Positions 11,556 through 24,082 of a DNA stretch of 64,000 nucleotides are shown in pieces (within the stretch, counting starts at the first letter, position 1; each line of letters begins with the position of its first letter). Source of the DNA: Vitellaria paradoxa (taxonomy: Eukaryota; Streptophyta; Magnoliopsida; Ericales; Sapotaceae); assembly GCA_019916065.1 (NCBI GenBank), contig CM034243.1, forward strand, positions 744,001 through 808,000, in the 5' to 3' direction. The translations under genes were made by a program, and so were the position numbers. Under the pieces are notes generated by a model. It saw only the letters and a list, made by a program, of their open reading frames with translations. It was not told where the DNA came from and ran no database searches.

Positions 11556-13561
11556 TTAGTCTTCACGCCACTGATTTCCGCACTTCTCATTTAAGCACCA
11601 GTAAAATGTTGACATAGGCTCATCAGCTGACCTGATCTGAAGTTGCTGGAAAACAGCTTTCCCGAAGTTGCAATTCGGGCACGTTGCTACAGAAAAAGGA
11701 GCAAAAAATAATACAAATTAACCCACGCCATTACATAATCGCTAATGCTTCATCCCATAATTTAATACGTGAAACACCAGGATATGGAAGTTGATAGTTC
11801 CATCAACTTATATTCTACAAAATCTTTTACGATACGGTAAACATATAGAATTAAAAAAGCCAAAAAATTAATACAAATTAAGCCATGCCATTACATAATT
11901 GTTAATGCTTCATCCCATAATTTAATTTGTGGAAAACCCGGATATGGAAGCTGATAGTTCCATCAACTTATATTCTACAAAATCTTTTATGATACAGTAA
12001 ACATATAGAATTAACAAAGATAATGAGAATTCAACGAAGTAAACGGGTGAAACAAAGGAACGTTGTTTCTCCCATGTCTGCTGGTAAAAAATACAAATCA
12101 GCAAAACCCAAAAGCAGCTTTGACCTGAAATTACTTAAACAAACCACAACTAAGTTTGCAACTTCATTTTTTTTAATTCTAGTCTATACAAACTCTAGAG
12201 TTAAATTTTCTATTTAATCATAGTCAACTTATCTTTCTCAAAACCTAATGTAGACTTTTTCTTGTCGTCCTTTGGAATCAAAATTTAACTCATTCTAGAC
12301 TTTTTAGCATTGTTTACCTGGAATTTTTTTCGCAAACACAAAAAAAACTATACCTTAATAAGATTTTGTATTCATGGTTGGCATTCCCTTAAGCCTTTTA
12401 ATAAAATTTATTTAGTCATAAAAAAAACAATAGCTAAATAAGATTGGAAAACAAAAAAATCAGATAACAAACCAATAAACAATTTTAATCTCCTAATAAC
12501 ACTTCCACCATCCCTAATGGGTCAAACATACAGAATTCTACTCAAGTGAATGGTATTCAAATAAATCTCTTGCTCTCCCCGCCCCCCCCCCCCCAAAAAA
12601 AAAAATCTCTTTGAGGCTTCTTTAAGTCTTTTTCACTATAAAAACCGGTACTGTTTATAGGGAAAATGAAATAAGCTGGCAAACTAGATAATGTACTTTA
12701 CAAGAGTTACCGAATTCCCATTAGATAAATATTTTTATTTCTATCTGAGTAGCCTTTTTTTTTTTTTTTAGATCTTTCAATTATGCCATCCCACTGAATC
12801 CAAGTGGCTAGCTTTCTACAATTGCTTGAAAGGGAAAAGATATGGAAATCAGTACTAGAACTTGGATTACTGGAAATGTGTCATCTACAACGATACCAGT
12901 AACGCACTCAATGAACTATAAAGTCAAAGCCTCTTCTAGCAAATGCTATGACCTTCAGCAGTTCATATTCACTATCCACAAGCATGAGGACCGCAGCCAA
13001 AGTTAACAACACGATCAAATCGTATTTGGTATCATACAATTATGGACAAATTGCAGACCACTAGCATTACAAGTAAACGGATCAACAAAACAATGCTTGG
13101 AAATATTCAATTCCAAAGTATGAGCATTAATTACAACTGAACAGAAACATAAACCTGAATCTATCAAACTAAAAAGAATATAAAAAAGGAGTAGCATCAA
13201 AATTCAGGGTAAAAAGCATAGATAAGAAAGACACCTTCAGTTGTGGGCCCATTCTTCATGTCATCTTTGGAGAAGATGGGTTCTATCTCTTTCTTAACCA
13301 AACGTTGTCTTCTCTTTATTTTAACCTGTAAAATGGCCACATTGACACACAAGAGATAAACAAGTTTGCAGAGGTACAGAGATAATATTGCCCAACTGAT
13401 AAAGAAAATAGCCCATTAAAGGCTTAAGGGCTCACTGGAAGAATTACCTTGCTCTCTATGTGACATACATAGGGACAAGTAGGACAGAAGAATCTGGCAG
13501 GGCGGCTCAAATGGGGCAACTCATACTGCAACAAGATCCCGCAACTTGGGCAAAATTCCAT
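11556..13561 (-). CDS. DNA-directed RNA polymerase III subunit RPC10 (C11/POLR3K type)
   Basis: Three exons, 13448-13561, 13235-13325 and 11556-11686, join in phase to 111 residues; family members are about 105-110. The protein has an N-terminal zinc ribbon (Cys4, Cys7, Cys26, Cys29). The C-terminal TFIIS-like zinc ribbon has Cys71, Cys74, Cys99 and Cys104 and carries the hairpin QIRSADEPMSTFY with the acidic pair Asp90-Glu91. In this family the hairpin supports transcript cleavage, termination and reinitiation by Pol III in the nucleus. The linker VKKEIEPIFSKDDMKNGP is highly conserved. Intron 2 is about 1.5 kb and contains a tandem duplication. The model is complete and all motifs are present. 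Confidence 0.95.
11711..12023. repeat. 160-bp tandem duplication in RPC10 intron 2
   Basis: The segment beginning ATACAAATTAA at 11711 recurs from 11871 with a 160-bp period and high similarity. Both copies contain CATTACATAAT, GCTTCATCCCATAATTTAAT and GATAGTTCCATCAACTTATA, and differ by scattered substitutions. There is no coding content. Confidence 0.9.
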
Positions 13562-14340
13562 CTGTCTGAGCTTGTAGTAGACACTATAACTGCGGTGGAA
13601 TTCTTATAATCAGTCCAAATGTTGGGGTTCACTGAAAAAGGTCAGTAACAGTGTAACACCACTTATCAAAGCAGTGTCCTGAAACACAAATGCGAAAGTA
13701 ATCCATAGAGGCTGACCCAGATGAGGTGGCACATACTTCCTTAGAATGCATTACTCTGATTGATCGGAAACCAGAATAAAAAACATAAAAATAAAAATAC
13801 CAAGTTGACAATCTGAATCAATACAGTAACTCCATCATTGCATTAAACCTGTTAAGTCACCAATTGGCAATCTATATTAATATAACTTAAGACTCTTAAA
13901 CAGCACCGACAGTCACAAGGGACAAGACACCAAGGGGACGAACAACCTGAAAATATTAAAAAATATAGGACGGACGTGAAACAAAAAAGTTCATACATGT
14001 CACAATAAAATTCTTCCTTCACGGATACTTTCAGAGGAATTCAAACGAGAGAGAGAGAGAGAGAGAGAATAAAAAGAAGGGAAACATATATATGTATGTA
14101 CATATGTATGCGTATATAACATAACTGGTAGGAATGAAACCTTTTCTTTCTTTTCTTCTTCTGCTTCTACTTCAGCTCTTTCCTCTTCTCCTCCTCCTCG
14201 GCTGCTTGTCTTCTCGTGTAAGTCTGGGGCTTATTTGAATTTGAACCCCTCCTTTCTCAATCGAACAGAGAGAATTATTTCGGGCACTATCGCAGAGCTT
14301 CTGCACTTCTTTTTCAAAACCCTAACAAGATTTTGAAAAT
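13562..14340 (-). promoter_or_regulatory. Probable RPC10 5' leader and promoter
   Basis: Upstream of the ATG (minus strand) there is a possible leader acceptor about 25-45 bases before the start. Near 14140-14230 lies a purine-rich block (GAAGAGGAAAG-like on the minus strand) that ends in a plausible donor (AAAAGGTTTC). A leader intron is therefore likely but unproven. A (GA)n tract lies at 14049-14068. Confidence 0.35.
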
Positions 14341-15229
14341 CACGAATTGACCCCAAAATTGTTTTCATGAATTATGAATGCGACCCCCACGTCGTCCAAA
14401 ACGTCTCCAAAAAGTAATACGAGTGTCCCAACCGTATCCTGGCCAAAAAAATAAATCAGAGACGCGCTGAATCGTGCATCCGAGGCGTGTCCGTGTCAAA
14501 AGGATAACTAGCATGTGCATGCTTGGAATGTCAAAATTTGGGGGGAAAAATAAAAAAAATGAGTAAATTTTAAATTATTAGGTGTTTGATGTATTATTTA
14601 AAAAATTAAAAAAATTCGTAAGAATTTAAGAAAATTAAAAAATGGTAAAAGTTAATTTTTTTTGTGGAGCAATTAGAAAAAATAAAAAATAAATAAAAAA
14701 AGTAAGATTTTTTTTGTTAAATTTAACACTTCAAATGTAAACATATACTTTTAGAGTGTGTCCAATCTTTTTAAATTTTAACACTCTCTTGACTCAAATT
14801 ACGGCTTAGTACACAAGTGAATCAGAATAGTGGACAAAAATAAATATGATAATAAAATTTGAACCATGATGTTTTGAAACTATTGGTGATTATTGAATTT
14901 TTATGTTCAAATATTTGATTTTATCCAAATTACTTCAGTTATCTAATACAATAAACGAATTGCCTAAATAAAAGGAATAAAATCAAATTGAATCATTCAT
15001 CGGATTGGGTTGTATAGTTCTTCCATTTATATGACTTATTTTTTTTCTATTGTATTAATTTCTATTCAAAGAAAATAACTATTTCATATTCTGTAATTCT
15101 TGGTTTTCAAATTTTCTTATTTATTTATTTATTTGGGTTAATGTCAATTTAATTTGATCTATTTTGGGCCCATAATAATTTTATTAAAACCTTTGGGCAA
15201 ATTTGAGTTTTAGTTTGCAATATTTCTCT

Positions 15230-15350
15230 GAAAATTTCTGAAAATTTTTAAAAGTTATTTATCTCATATCTCATTGCATAAATTACGAATTCACAACTTA
15301 TTTCACTTTATCTCATTTTTTATCATTCCAAACACATCTTAAACTGTTTA
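15230..15350 (+). mobile_element. MITE-family segment, copy A
   Basis: This segment ends in TTTATCTCATTTTTTATCATTCCAAACACATCTTA and shares its order of blocks (AAATTTTTAAAA, ATTTACTTTCTATCTCA-like, AATTACGAATT, CACTTTATCTCATTTT) with segments near 57950-58075, 56770-56938 and, inverted, 28090-28215. Recurrence at four places marks a dispersed non-coding element. Confidence 0.6.
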
Positions 15351-15523
15351 GATTCTTTAATTCTTCAATTGGGACTATGGATGTTTCTTGAACCCATTTA
15401 TTATAACATCGACCCAATATTTGTACACACTAACGCACCTATTTGGCCCAACTGCTTGACCATATTCTCTTGAATGAACAAATGCTAATTTGTCACTCGT
15501 ACACTTCTATACTTCTATATATT

Positions 15524-15692
15524 AGGTGTGTTTAGAGTTGTATAAAATTACATAAAATAAAATAAAATTGTAAAAGTAAATATCTCGTAATTTGTGTAAT
15601 GAGTAAAGAATTTAAATTTTACTGCCTCGTAATTTATATTTGTAGAGATTTATAAAATTTTATTTTATTTTGTAGAGCTCCAAACGGAGCGA
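15524..15692. mobile_element. Short MITE-like inverted-repeat element
   Basis: Imperfect inverted ends (GTGTTTAGAGTTGTATAAAA on the left, reverse complement GCTCCGTTTGGAGCTCTACA on the right) flank about 100 bp of AT-rich DNA with internal (TAAAA)n-like arms. No target duplication was resolved. Confidence 0.45.
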
Positions 15693-15854
15693 TTATTCTT
15701 GCGTATATTTGTCCAGCTACGAATCCCATATTCCTATAAATATCACACGCATAGTATAGCATATGATATGAGTCGGTGCATTGCACTGCGTAATGATATA
15801 GCGATTTTATCTAATAATTTCGCTCTTTACGTGGAGCACGTTAGGATAGGAAAT

Positions 15855-15885
<31 letters not shown>

Positions 15886-17510
15886 TATATTTCTATTCGT
15901 AAATTTGTAATTATCGCATATTTTCTAATTTTTATAAATATTCAATATATTTTCATTTTTTATTTCAATAATTAGAGTTTAAAAGTCATTTTATTATTTA
16001 TATGCATTATATGCAAGTGTCTTGAAAATCGAATGGACTTTTTTTGATTAATTGTCGTCGCCTCACATGGACACCTTAAATTTAGACTTCATTTAGAATG
16101 AATAGCTAGTTACAAATATATTAAATTGCTATCTTATATTTTATTATTATTTTTTTTAAATTATGAAGGATAAATATGTTAAATTAATAAAAATTAAAAA
16201 ATTAATTGCTAAAAAAAAACTAACTTTTGAGAAACTATTGGAGGATTTGTAGATGGTGCTTGAAGGAAAAATACTCTGTTTAGCTTGCCTGCCTCTGCAA
16301 CGGATTTCGCTCAACAACAAACAATACCTTTTCTTTATGCATTTAAAATGTTAATAGTCAACCCACTTCCCTCCCTCTGCTATGGGGGCGATGATCTATC
16401 CGTTACAGCAACTTAGAGGAAAGTTTATTTCTTTAATTAAGTGCAACAAACAAATGGACAGACTATTTGTTTTGCTTGGAAACCACCATCGCAGATGCCA
16501 CTACTGCAGGAATGGAATGTTTCACCACTGCTTCAAGTTTCCAAAGAAAACAAACACATAAAAACATTATTTGTATATAATATGTATATTTGACTACTAC
16601 AAAGACTGCAATTGTCAATAATTGAGGAGGAAGAAGACGACCTCGCTCTTGAGTTTCACATCCACAAGAATTACCATCAATTGCAATGCTCTTGGTTTGT
16701 CCTTTACCCATGAATTCTATCACCAGAAAATAGGAATATTGGTTAGTTTGGGGTCCACTCTAGAGCTCCCTTTTCATTGAATCTAATTGGGTTTCACATT
16801 GAATTCCTTTTCGTCAAAGAGATAAGAGCACCGACTCAATAATAAGTAAATAGATGAAGATACCACACACAGATGACAAATAAAACGTGCCACGATGACT
16901 CTCCGTTTGGTCGCGTCAGTATATTATTGCGAGGCCGGGAGGCCCGGGACCACTGGCAGAGAACTAGGAAGAAAAATACAAACATTGAGAAAGAGACACA
17001 GCGCTCTGCAAAGGAAGCTTCGAGGAAAGCTTAAGCAAATGACAAATTAAGCTAGAATCACCAAATATGCTCACATTTGTCACAGTGCCCACAACCACAC
17101 AACTCCCACAGGCTACAGCCAAACCCACCTTCCTCGAAACTGTTTGATAACTTCATGTACCAAAAATAATGTAACCAAACTCATTAATATAAAAGTCAAG
17201 ATTATGATATTATCTTTATCCAAAAGCTTCAAACAAGGTGTTAACTAAAAATCACATTCTTTGGTAATCTGTGCTTATTTCACCCCCCACAGGCTTTCCC
17301 GATCTTACAATGAATCGAACCTCCCTAAATAGCACCCCCCTTAAGATGGAGATTACTGTTTTTTATATATGTCAATGTCACCCACTATAACCACTGCCAC
17401 ATATTTGTGACCATAATGTCTTATAATACCTGTCTAACAAAATTGCAGATTTGAGCATTCAACCTAACAATCCACAAACTACGTGGTGCGCCATACCATA
17501 TTGATACAAC

Positions 17511-17546
<36 letters not shown>

Positions 17547-17678
17547 GTATGTCTATGGTATTTTATATTGCGGGGTCTGTCTTCCCAGTCCTTGCGTACA
17601 CTGCCTCTGTGTGATCACCAAATTTGTTTTGGCAACCGATCCGATCCAATCCAAGCCACAAAAGCTGTTGAAAAAAGA

Positions 17679-18026
17679 ATGGAGACGAAAGAAAACGGAG
17701 GCGTGTACGAAGATTTGTTGCCGGTGATGGCAGAGAAGCTAGATGTGGAGAGCTTTGTGTCGGAGCTATGCGGAGGATTTCGGCTGCTGGCAGACCCAAC
17801 GACGGGGTTGATTACGGCGGAGAGTCTGAAGAAGAACTCGGCACTTCTGGGGATGGAGGGGATGAGCAAAGAGGACTCGGAGGCGATGGTGAGAGAAGGA
17901 GACCTCGACGGAGACGGAGCACTCAACCAGACAGAATTTTGCGTCCTCATGGTGAGGCTCAGCCCCGGGATGATGCAAAACGCAGAAACATGGCTCCAGA
18001 AGGCACTTGGTCAATCCTCTGCTTGA
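17679..18026 (+). CDS. KIC/PBP1-like calcium-binding protein with one EF-hand
   Basis: This is a single-exon gene of 115 residues, the usual length and structure of the KIC / PINOID-binding-protein-1 group. The canonical EF-hand loop is at residues 75-86 (D-x-D-G-D-G-A-L-N-Q-T-E), followed by FCVLMVRLSPGMM, a hallmark of the group. N-terminal to it is an LCGGFRLLADPTTGLIT segment corresponding to a degenerate EF-hand. In Arabidopsis these small proteins bind a kinesin-like calmodulin-binding protein or PINOID in a Ca2+-dependent way; the partner here is unknown. The ATG at 17679 was chosen over an in-frame ATG at 17568 because the extra 37 residues lack conservation and run through a probable leader. 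Confidence 0.9.
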   Translation: METKENGGVYEDLLPVMAEKLDVESFVSELCGGFRLLADPTTGLITAESLKKNSALLGMEGMSKEDSEAMVREGDLDGDGALNQTEFCVLMVRLSPGMMQNAETWLQKALGQSSA

Positions 18027-20609
18027 TTTTACCTGGGTTTCCATCCTATCCTACGTGAACTATTATTAAGAAAAATTTATTATATATGCGTGTTCTTTCA
18101 AAGTAGTGAATCAAGGACAAACTGATTCATATATATGGTTGGTGAATTTCATTATATATATATATTAAAATCGAAGTTTGTATTGTTATTTGAAAAACAT
18201 TTTATGTGAAAAAATTCTATTTTGTCGTTTAGTGTTTTTTTTTTTTTAATATCAAACATTTCTTTTCACCTCTTTTAATTTTAATAGAAAAAGAAAAAGC
18301 GAAAAACAAGTGAAAAATTAGTTAACCAAACACTCCCATGCTGCGTTCAAGCTTTTTTTTTTCTCGATTGTCTGGATGCAGTAGATAGGGGTCTACCCCA
18401 CTATCCGACTTCGGGGCTGTGCGAATATTTAACTACTGGGCGTGGGTGATCAGGGTGATTTTTTTTTTCTTAATAATTAATAAAAATATTCTAATTTTAC
18501 AAATTATAAATATTTACTCAATTTTTTTTATTAATTTTTATTTTTATTAATATTTTAAACGCTAATGCACACGTGATATATAAAAATTTTTATTTTAAAA
18601 ATATGTGCTCATAATTAATTAATTTGTTAATTATAAAGAAATTAACAAAAACGATTCAAGTAATAAATAAATAATATGTAGTTAAAGTTATTTAAGTAAA
18701 TAATATTAAGGAGTATTTAAAGAAAATAAAAAATTATAAAATAGTAGGTAATTAAAGGACATTTAAAAAAGATAAAAAATAAATAAATAGGTGAAATTAC
18801 TTAATTATATACAACTAATACAAGTTATAAAAAAATTACTTTAAATTCTATTGAAATATAGGTAATTATAGAAAGTTAAAAAATATTATAAAAAAAAAAA
18901 AAAAAACTTTGCCAAAATAAGGATTACCAACAAAAAGACTTCACCAAACTTACAAATTTGCCCTGTAATACATATATATGTGCGCACGCGTATGTTCTTT
19001 CAAAGTAGTGAATCAAGGACAAACTGATTTGATTCATATATATGACAAACTGATTCATATATATGGTTCACGAATTTCATAATATACATACATATATATA
19101 TATATATATTGATTAAAATCAAAGTTTGCATTTTTACTTGGAAAACATTTTATGTGAAAAAAATTATATGTGGTCGTTCAATGTTTTTTTTTATCAGACA
19201 ATTTCTTCGCCTCTTTTAATTTTCATAGAAAAAAGAGAAAGCATAAAAACAAGTTAAAAATTATCAAACCAAACACGCACTTGCTGCTTTCAAGTTTTTC
19301 TCGATTGTCTGGATGCGTAGATGGTAAAATGCTGCGTAAACGAGAGGTCGTGCGAATATTTAGCTTTTAAATATTAATATAATATTTTTGTTAAACAAAT
19401 TTATATGGTCTATTTATATGAATATAAATATTTATTATTTTATAGACAAATTTTTATTTATTTTTATAATTAAAAAATAAATAGATATATTAATACTCGA
19501 AAATAAAATTATAGTAATATTTTAAAATAACCATGAATCCACCAAACCCAATTAAAGAATTGATTGATCTGATCACAATATTCAGTTGTTGAGAACAACT
19601 ATAAATATATATTATATACCCCCCCCCCAAAAAACAATGAATATATATGTGTGATACCGACAATATATATTATTAAAAAAGAAAATAAATTTAAAAAACA
19701 TAAATTCAAAATTTTTGGAAAGTAAAAATAATAATACATGATAACACCAATCTCCGGCACCATTATAATATTGCTAATTCTTGTAAATTTTTCATTGCAA
19801 ACCTGGGAAATCGCCAAATATATATATACACACACACATACAAATTGGCTCGATTGGAGCTTTGAATTTTAACAAAAAAACAAAATACTTAAAATTTTTA
19901 AAAAATACTAACTTTTTATCTCATAACAAGAATTATAAGCCTATAACTTTTATCCATTTTTATTAACTTTTGGCAATTCCAAAAGCACCCATACGTATGT
20001 CTCGAAGAATTTTATCAATTTTAAAAATTTATCATTCACGTACAATAGTCAAGCTATGAATTTTTCTTAAGCTAACAAGTAAAGACATTTTTTTCTTCGT
20101 CATAATTAATCATCAATAATTAGATAATATTATTTTTCTCGTGTTGGATTATAAACTGAGCATTAAACTGAGGATTTTTTTTCTCACCTTATACTACGGA
20201 CTGATAACTTGAAATTTGCAAAGAACATCACAAATCATTCTACTAATTTTTTTCCTTTAGCTGGAACAAAGCCAAGGGAAGTTTATCCAATATAAATAAC
20301 TCGAACGTCCACCCAGATACCTAGTAATACTAAATGGCAATCACATTCTCCAAACTCAGAAACTTTCACATACACATCCACCCACCCTATTTTTAAATGA
20401 TAATGACATCCTTCAAATTCAGGAACTTCAAATACACATTTACTCAATATATGTGCTAATAGTAAATACGTTCCCCAAATCCTTGGACTCTCAGGTACAA
20501 CATCCTACCAAGCAACTCTCCACCCCTACGTGACGAAACTAAAGCTGTAACAAACAACACAAATCGACATTTTAAGCAAGCACCATCCTTCCTTCAACCT
20601 CACGACCCC
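18027..20609. other. Intergenic region between convergent KIC-like and RS31-like genes
   Basis: No gene is supported. The region is AT-rich and holds a diverged duplicated segment (listed separately), (AT)n tracts near 18156-18166 and 19090-19110, and A-runs near 18885-18906. The last few hundred bases (about 20230-20609) have more balanced composition and may include the RS31-like 3' UTR. Confidence 0.5.
18081..19365 (+). repeat. Direct duplication, two ~320-380-bp copies about 0.9 kb apart
   Basis: Copy 1 (18081-18400) and copy 2 (about 18974-19365) share GTTCTTTCAAAGTAGTGAAT, CAAGGACAAACTGATT, AAACATTTTATGTGAAAAAA, CTCTTTTAATTTT and TCTCGATTGTCTGGATGC in the same order. Copy 2 has an extra repeat of ACAAACTGATTCATATATATG. 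The middle 570 bp is unrelated AT-rich DNA. The second copy could derive from a transposon or local duplication; no terminal repeats were recognised. Confidence 0.85.
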
Positions 20610-23600
20610 TCATGTTCTCGACCTTCTCACAGGAGAGCGGCTACACAAGACAAAAATTGAGAAGATAAAATGTCATCAATGAACAAGCAGCCCTGCTAAA
20701 CTCCAAACTAAAAACATGCAGCACCCCCAACCCCCCCCCCCCCAAAAAAAAAAAACCAGCACACGTGACAGTTTCAACAGCGCTACAACAAAAAATAAAA
20801 AAAAATCACACCTACCTCCGATATCTGGTGTATCTGGGGCTTCTCTCTCTGTCATATGATGGATCATTGTACCGGTCATACACTGGGCTGCGGGCCCGGC
20901 CATAGTCAGGACTTGGTCGACCTCTACGATACACCGGACTAGGTGAACGCCTGTAAGGACTATCTCCACGCCTACCATAACCTCTTCTAGGGCTATCATA
21001 TCTTTCATCCCTCTCATCATCATCCCTTAGAGCATATTCAACAGAAACCACTCTGTCCAATATCTTGCTGCAAAATTGCATACCCACCTTTGCATTATTA
21101 GTTCAAATTTTAAAATCAAATGAAGGCATTAGGCCATATAACAATCCAATAAAATAAATAAACATGACACTACCTCATGTGGGTACACTCGAGAGCTTTT
21201 GTGGCATCCTCCTGTGTTTCAAACTGCACAAATGCAAAGTTCCGTCGAATTCGGACATGCTTAACGCTACCATAAGGCTCAAAGTGTCTTTCTATATCAC
21301 GGACCCTAGTGCGGATTGGGTCAAAGTTTATAACAAACAAGGTTTTGGTGGGTCGCTGGTTTGCAGAGGACCTAGACCCATCACGATGACGTCCACGTTC
21401 ACCCTACAAGACAAAAGTTATCTCATTAAACTAGAACCAAATGATAATTGAGATTCCACTATACATAAGGAAAGCATGGGAAGAACAGAATGGAGAGGAG
21501 TGTTGGGAAAGAAAATCAACAGAACTACTGAAGAAACAACGAACCCTAGCCCACTCCACCGACAGCCTGCGCCTGTCATATCCAAATGGTGTGTTGTCAA
21601 GACCACGAATAGCATCCTCGGCATCACGCTCATCCTCAAAATAAACAAAAGCAAAACCTGCAGTAACAAAACCAAAATTAGAGGCAGAAGCATATTCCAT
21701 GAGTTCCCTCCTAGACTGCTTAGCAGGCAGTAACATCAGCCTAATCAGGATCACTTTCCCTGGCAGTAATAATTAAAAATACGACACCTGCAAATACGTG
21801 AAGATCTGATGACATAAGGATGTAGAGGCCTTGCATGATGAACTAAATCAAGATCATGGTAGCATACTAAAAGGTTTAAATCCAAAGTTCCAGGTCTGAG
21901 TTGTCATTGCAAAGCATGCTTCGCCATTCAGACGGAACGAGTTCAGTAATAGAAGGCATGGCATGATAGAATTCATAAATCTCCTTATGATCAGTGGTGG
22001 CAGGCATGTATGATGAATTGGTAGATCCCACCACAACCATTCTTGTGAAATGGCAACTTTGGGCAATGAGATAAGTGAGTGACAGATGATGAAGTGAATG
22101 TAATTCAGAACGAGTCCATCTGTGAGTAGTAGGAGTGCAGGCAGGCAGGTGGGTTTCCTTTGCATTAGAAGTTTATAGCACAGAAGTTGGCAAGCCAAGA
22201 TAGAAGCTCATTATCCCTTAGTAGATGTGTTCCTGCGTCAAAACAAACACTTAAATAGGGAGTTCTTCTCCAAGCAAATTTCAAATTTTGGCTGCCATTT
22301 TATTTCCCACCCACGATTCATGTATTGGATTTTACACTACCTAAGAAGTCATGTATTCACGTCTAATGAACCCATAGTCTGAGACAATTCAGATTGAAAG
22401 CTATCTTGTGCCTAGCAATTGAAAGGATCAAGAGCACATAATCATGCACCCCTGATATACCAGAATAATTCACCAGTTTTGTCGTAGTTAATCACAACTC
22501 TAAATATGGAAGAAGCAAAAAAAGGTTTAGAAAACTGGGTATAAATATAGTTGGCAGAAAGCAAAGGAATCCTCGAACAAAATTGAGAACAACAAGCCTG
22601 ACACTGACAAATTCAAGCAAACACTGGAATGCCAAAAGTTACAAAGGTTGTGAATTTGGATTAAGACAGGCTCCCATTACAATTGGAATTAAAGAACATG
22701 AATGTTTAGAGCAAAGAAGAAACAAAGTAACTTATAAGGAGAAGAAAATAAATAAATAAACATGCATATTAAATAAGTAATGGCTATATGAACAATAATG
22801 GGATGTAAATCTGATAAATCACTTAAAACACTGAAATTAAAATTTTGGACGCAAGAAAGCATACTATTTTTTTTTCCCTGATAGACGGTGAGGAATCTAC
22901 AGGTAATGGATTCAGACGAGGCATAAGAAGGTTTGAAAATCTCAATTCATGGGAATTGGTCCTTATGGTGGGTGGCAGAAATTAACAGGATTCAACTGAC
23001 CACAACAGCTCAAGTGCACACCTCATTTGGATAAGATGTAAATTCCAAAATATTTTCTTTACAAGTCATCAACCCCAAGGATGAGTTTGCGTGAAGATAA
23101 AAGGGGGTGAAACATTATGAGAGTAAGTTTTAACCCACTTTATTTAGGTTTGGAATGACAGTGTATATATTAACCTATGGTATCATTTACCCTCAAAATG
23201 GGAGTAAGTATTATCCAAGGGGATAAAGTAACGGGCAGTAACCAATAAATGCTATGCTTTTCTTACCCTTCTATTACACTCCCTCTACCCTTTTATTACC
23301 CCCATTACTACAAAATGGGAGTAAGTATTACCCTAAGGGGGGTAGGGTAAGGGATAACCAATAGATGCTATGGTTTTCTTACCCCTCCATTACACTCCTA
23401 CTCTTTTATTACACCCATTATTACCCTCTCATTAAAAACTCAAGAGAGAGAGTTTTATTTATAACCCAAATAAGTTTTTACTCTTATACTAAATACCAAA
23501 AAAAAAAAAATATACAGGTTTATTGTTACTCTCACACCAAATGTAGTTAAATTATACAAATAAATGATTACAGTAACTCATGTAATCAGTACATGTTTAA

Positions 23601-24082
23601 ATTTATTCTTATTATCCAAACATGATCAACAAAGATAAATTAACCTACGATTAAACTTACCCTTGTAATAATTTACACACACTTTTTTACCCCAATCCAA
23701 ACTCACACCGAGAAGTATAAAAAATAGTACAGCAGGAACACGAATCCCAACCTTGGTGATTGAAGGACAGATACTGGGGGCACGACTAAAATACATTGCT
23801 AAGATCAAACAATCAAAGTCACTCTAGTTTTAATCGTATTGTATGCTGTCATGTGGTTAGATGGAATAGGTAAATCTATCCGACAGAAGTTAATGGAAAT
23901 GTAGGAATCTAATGATAACAATTAAAAGCCAATAGTCATAACCAATCAGACTGAGGAATGTAGGGTGGAAGTATACCAGATTTCATGTCAACACGCTCCA
24001 ACCTCCCATACTTAGAAAACAATCGCTCTAGGTCGGATTGGCGAGTATCGTACTCGAAGTTACCACAGAAGATTGGCCTCAT
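20610..24082 (-). CDS. Serine/arginine-rich splicing factor, RS31-like (plant RS subfamily)
   Basis: Five exons: 23977-24082, 21545-21657, 21174-21403, 20816-21067 and 20610-20640, giving 243 residues. RRM1 (1-73) begins [20 protein letters not shown] with [17 protein letters not shown] as RNP1 and lacks a long glycine hinge, as in the RS31/RS40/RS41 subfamily. RRM2 (about 94-163) has [12 protein letters not shown] and [21 protein letters not shown] short C-terminal region of [21 protein letters not shown] repeats follows. The protein acts in nuclear pre-mRNA splicing. Reading exon 4 through gives TAG at 20812-20814; splicing at AG|GTAGGTG (20816/20815) into a 31-nt exon instead gives [11 protein letters not shown] then stop, matching the family's end, so I chose the spliced form. 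Intron 1 is 2.3 kb and interrupts RRM1 just before RNP1. Confidence 0.92.
23195..23425. repeat. 117-bp tandem duplication in RS31-like intron 1
   Basis: AAAATGGGAGTAAGTATTA at 23195 recurs at 23312, and both copies continue through ACCAATA(A/G)ATGCTATG, TTTTCTTACCC, ATTACACTCC and TTTTATTAC. The surrounding 23100-23480 segment has GTAA/TTAC-rich inverted blocks and could be a MITE remnant. Confidence 0.85.

Larger units (their letters stand above)
14341..17520. other. Intergenic region between divergent RPC10 and KIC-like genes
   Basis: The region is mostly AT-rich. It contains two MITE-like segments (listed separately) and a TG/TA microsatellite near 15856-15885. The stretch 16250-17130 is more balanced in composition and has short open frames on the minus strand. 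I could not match any of them to a family and saw no clear splice-linked gene. (ATAC)n and (AT)n repeats lie at 17508-17546 just before the KIC-like gene. Confidence 0.5.

Noticed and set aside
16463..16723. Minus-strand frame of 86 codons upstream of the KIC-like gene
   Set aside because: It resembles no family I know and has no convincing splice partners; region 16250-17130 is left as unassigned.
20812..20814. TAG as the true end of the RS31-like protein
   Set aside because: An AG|GTAGGTG donor overlaps it and the 31-nt downstream exon restores the family C-terminus; kept only as a possible isoform.
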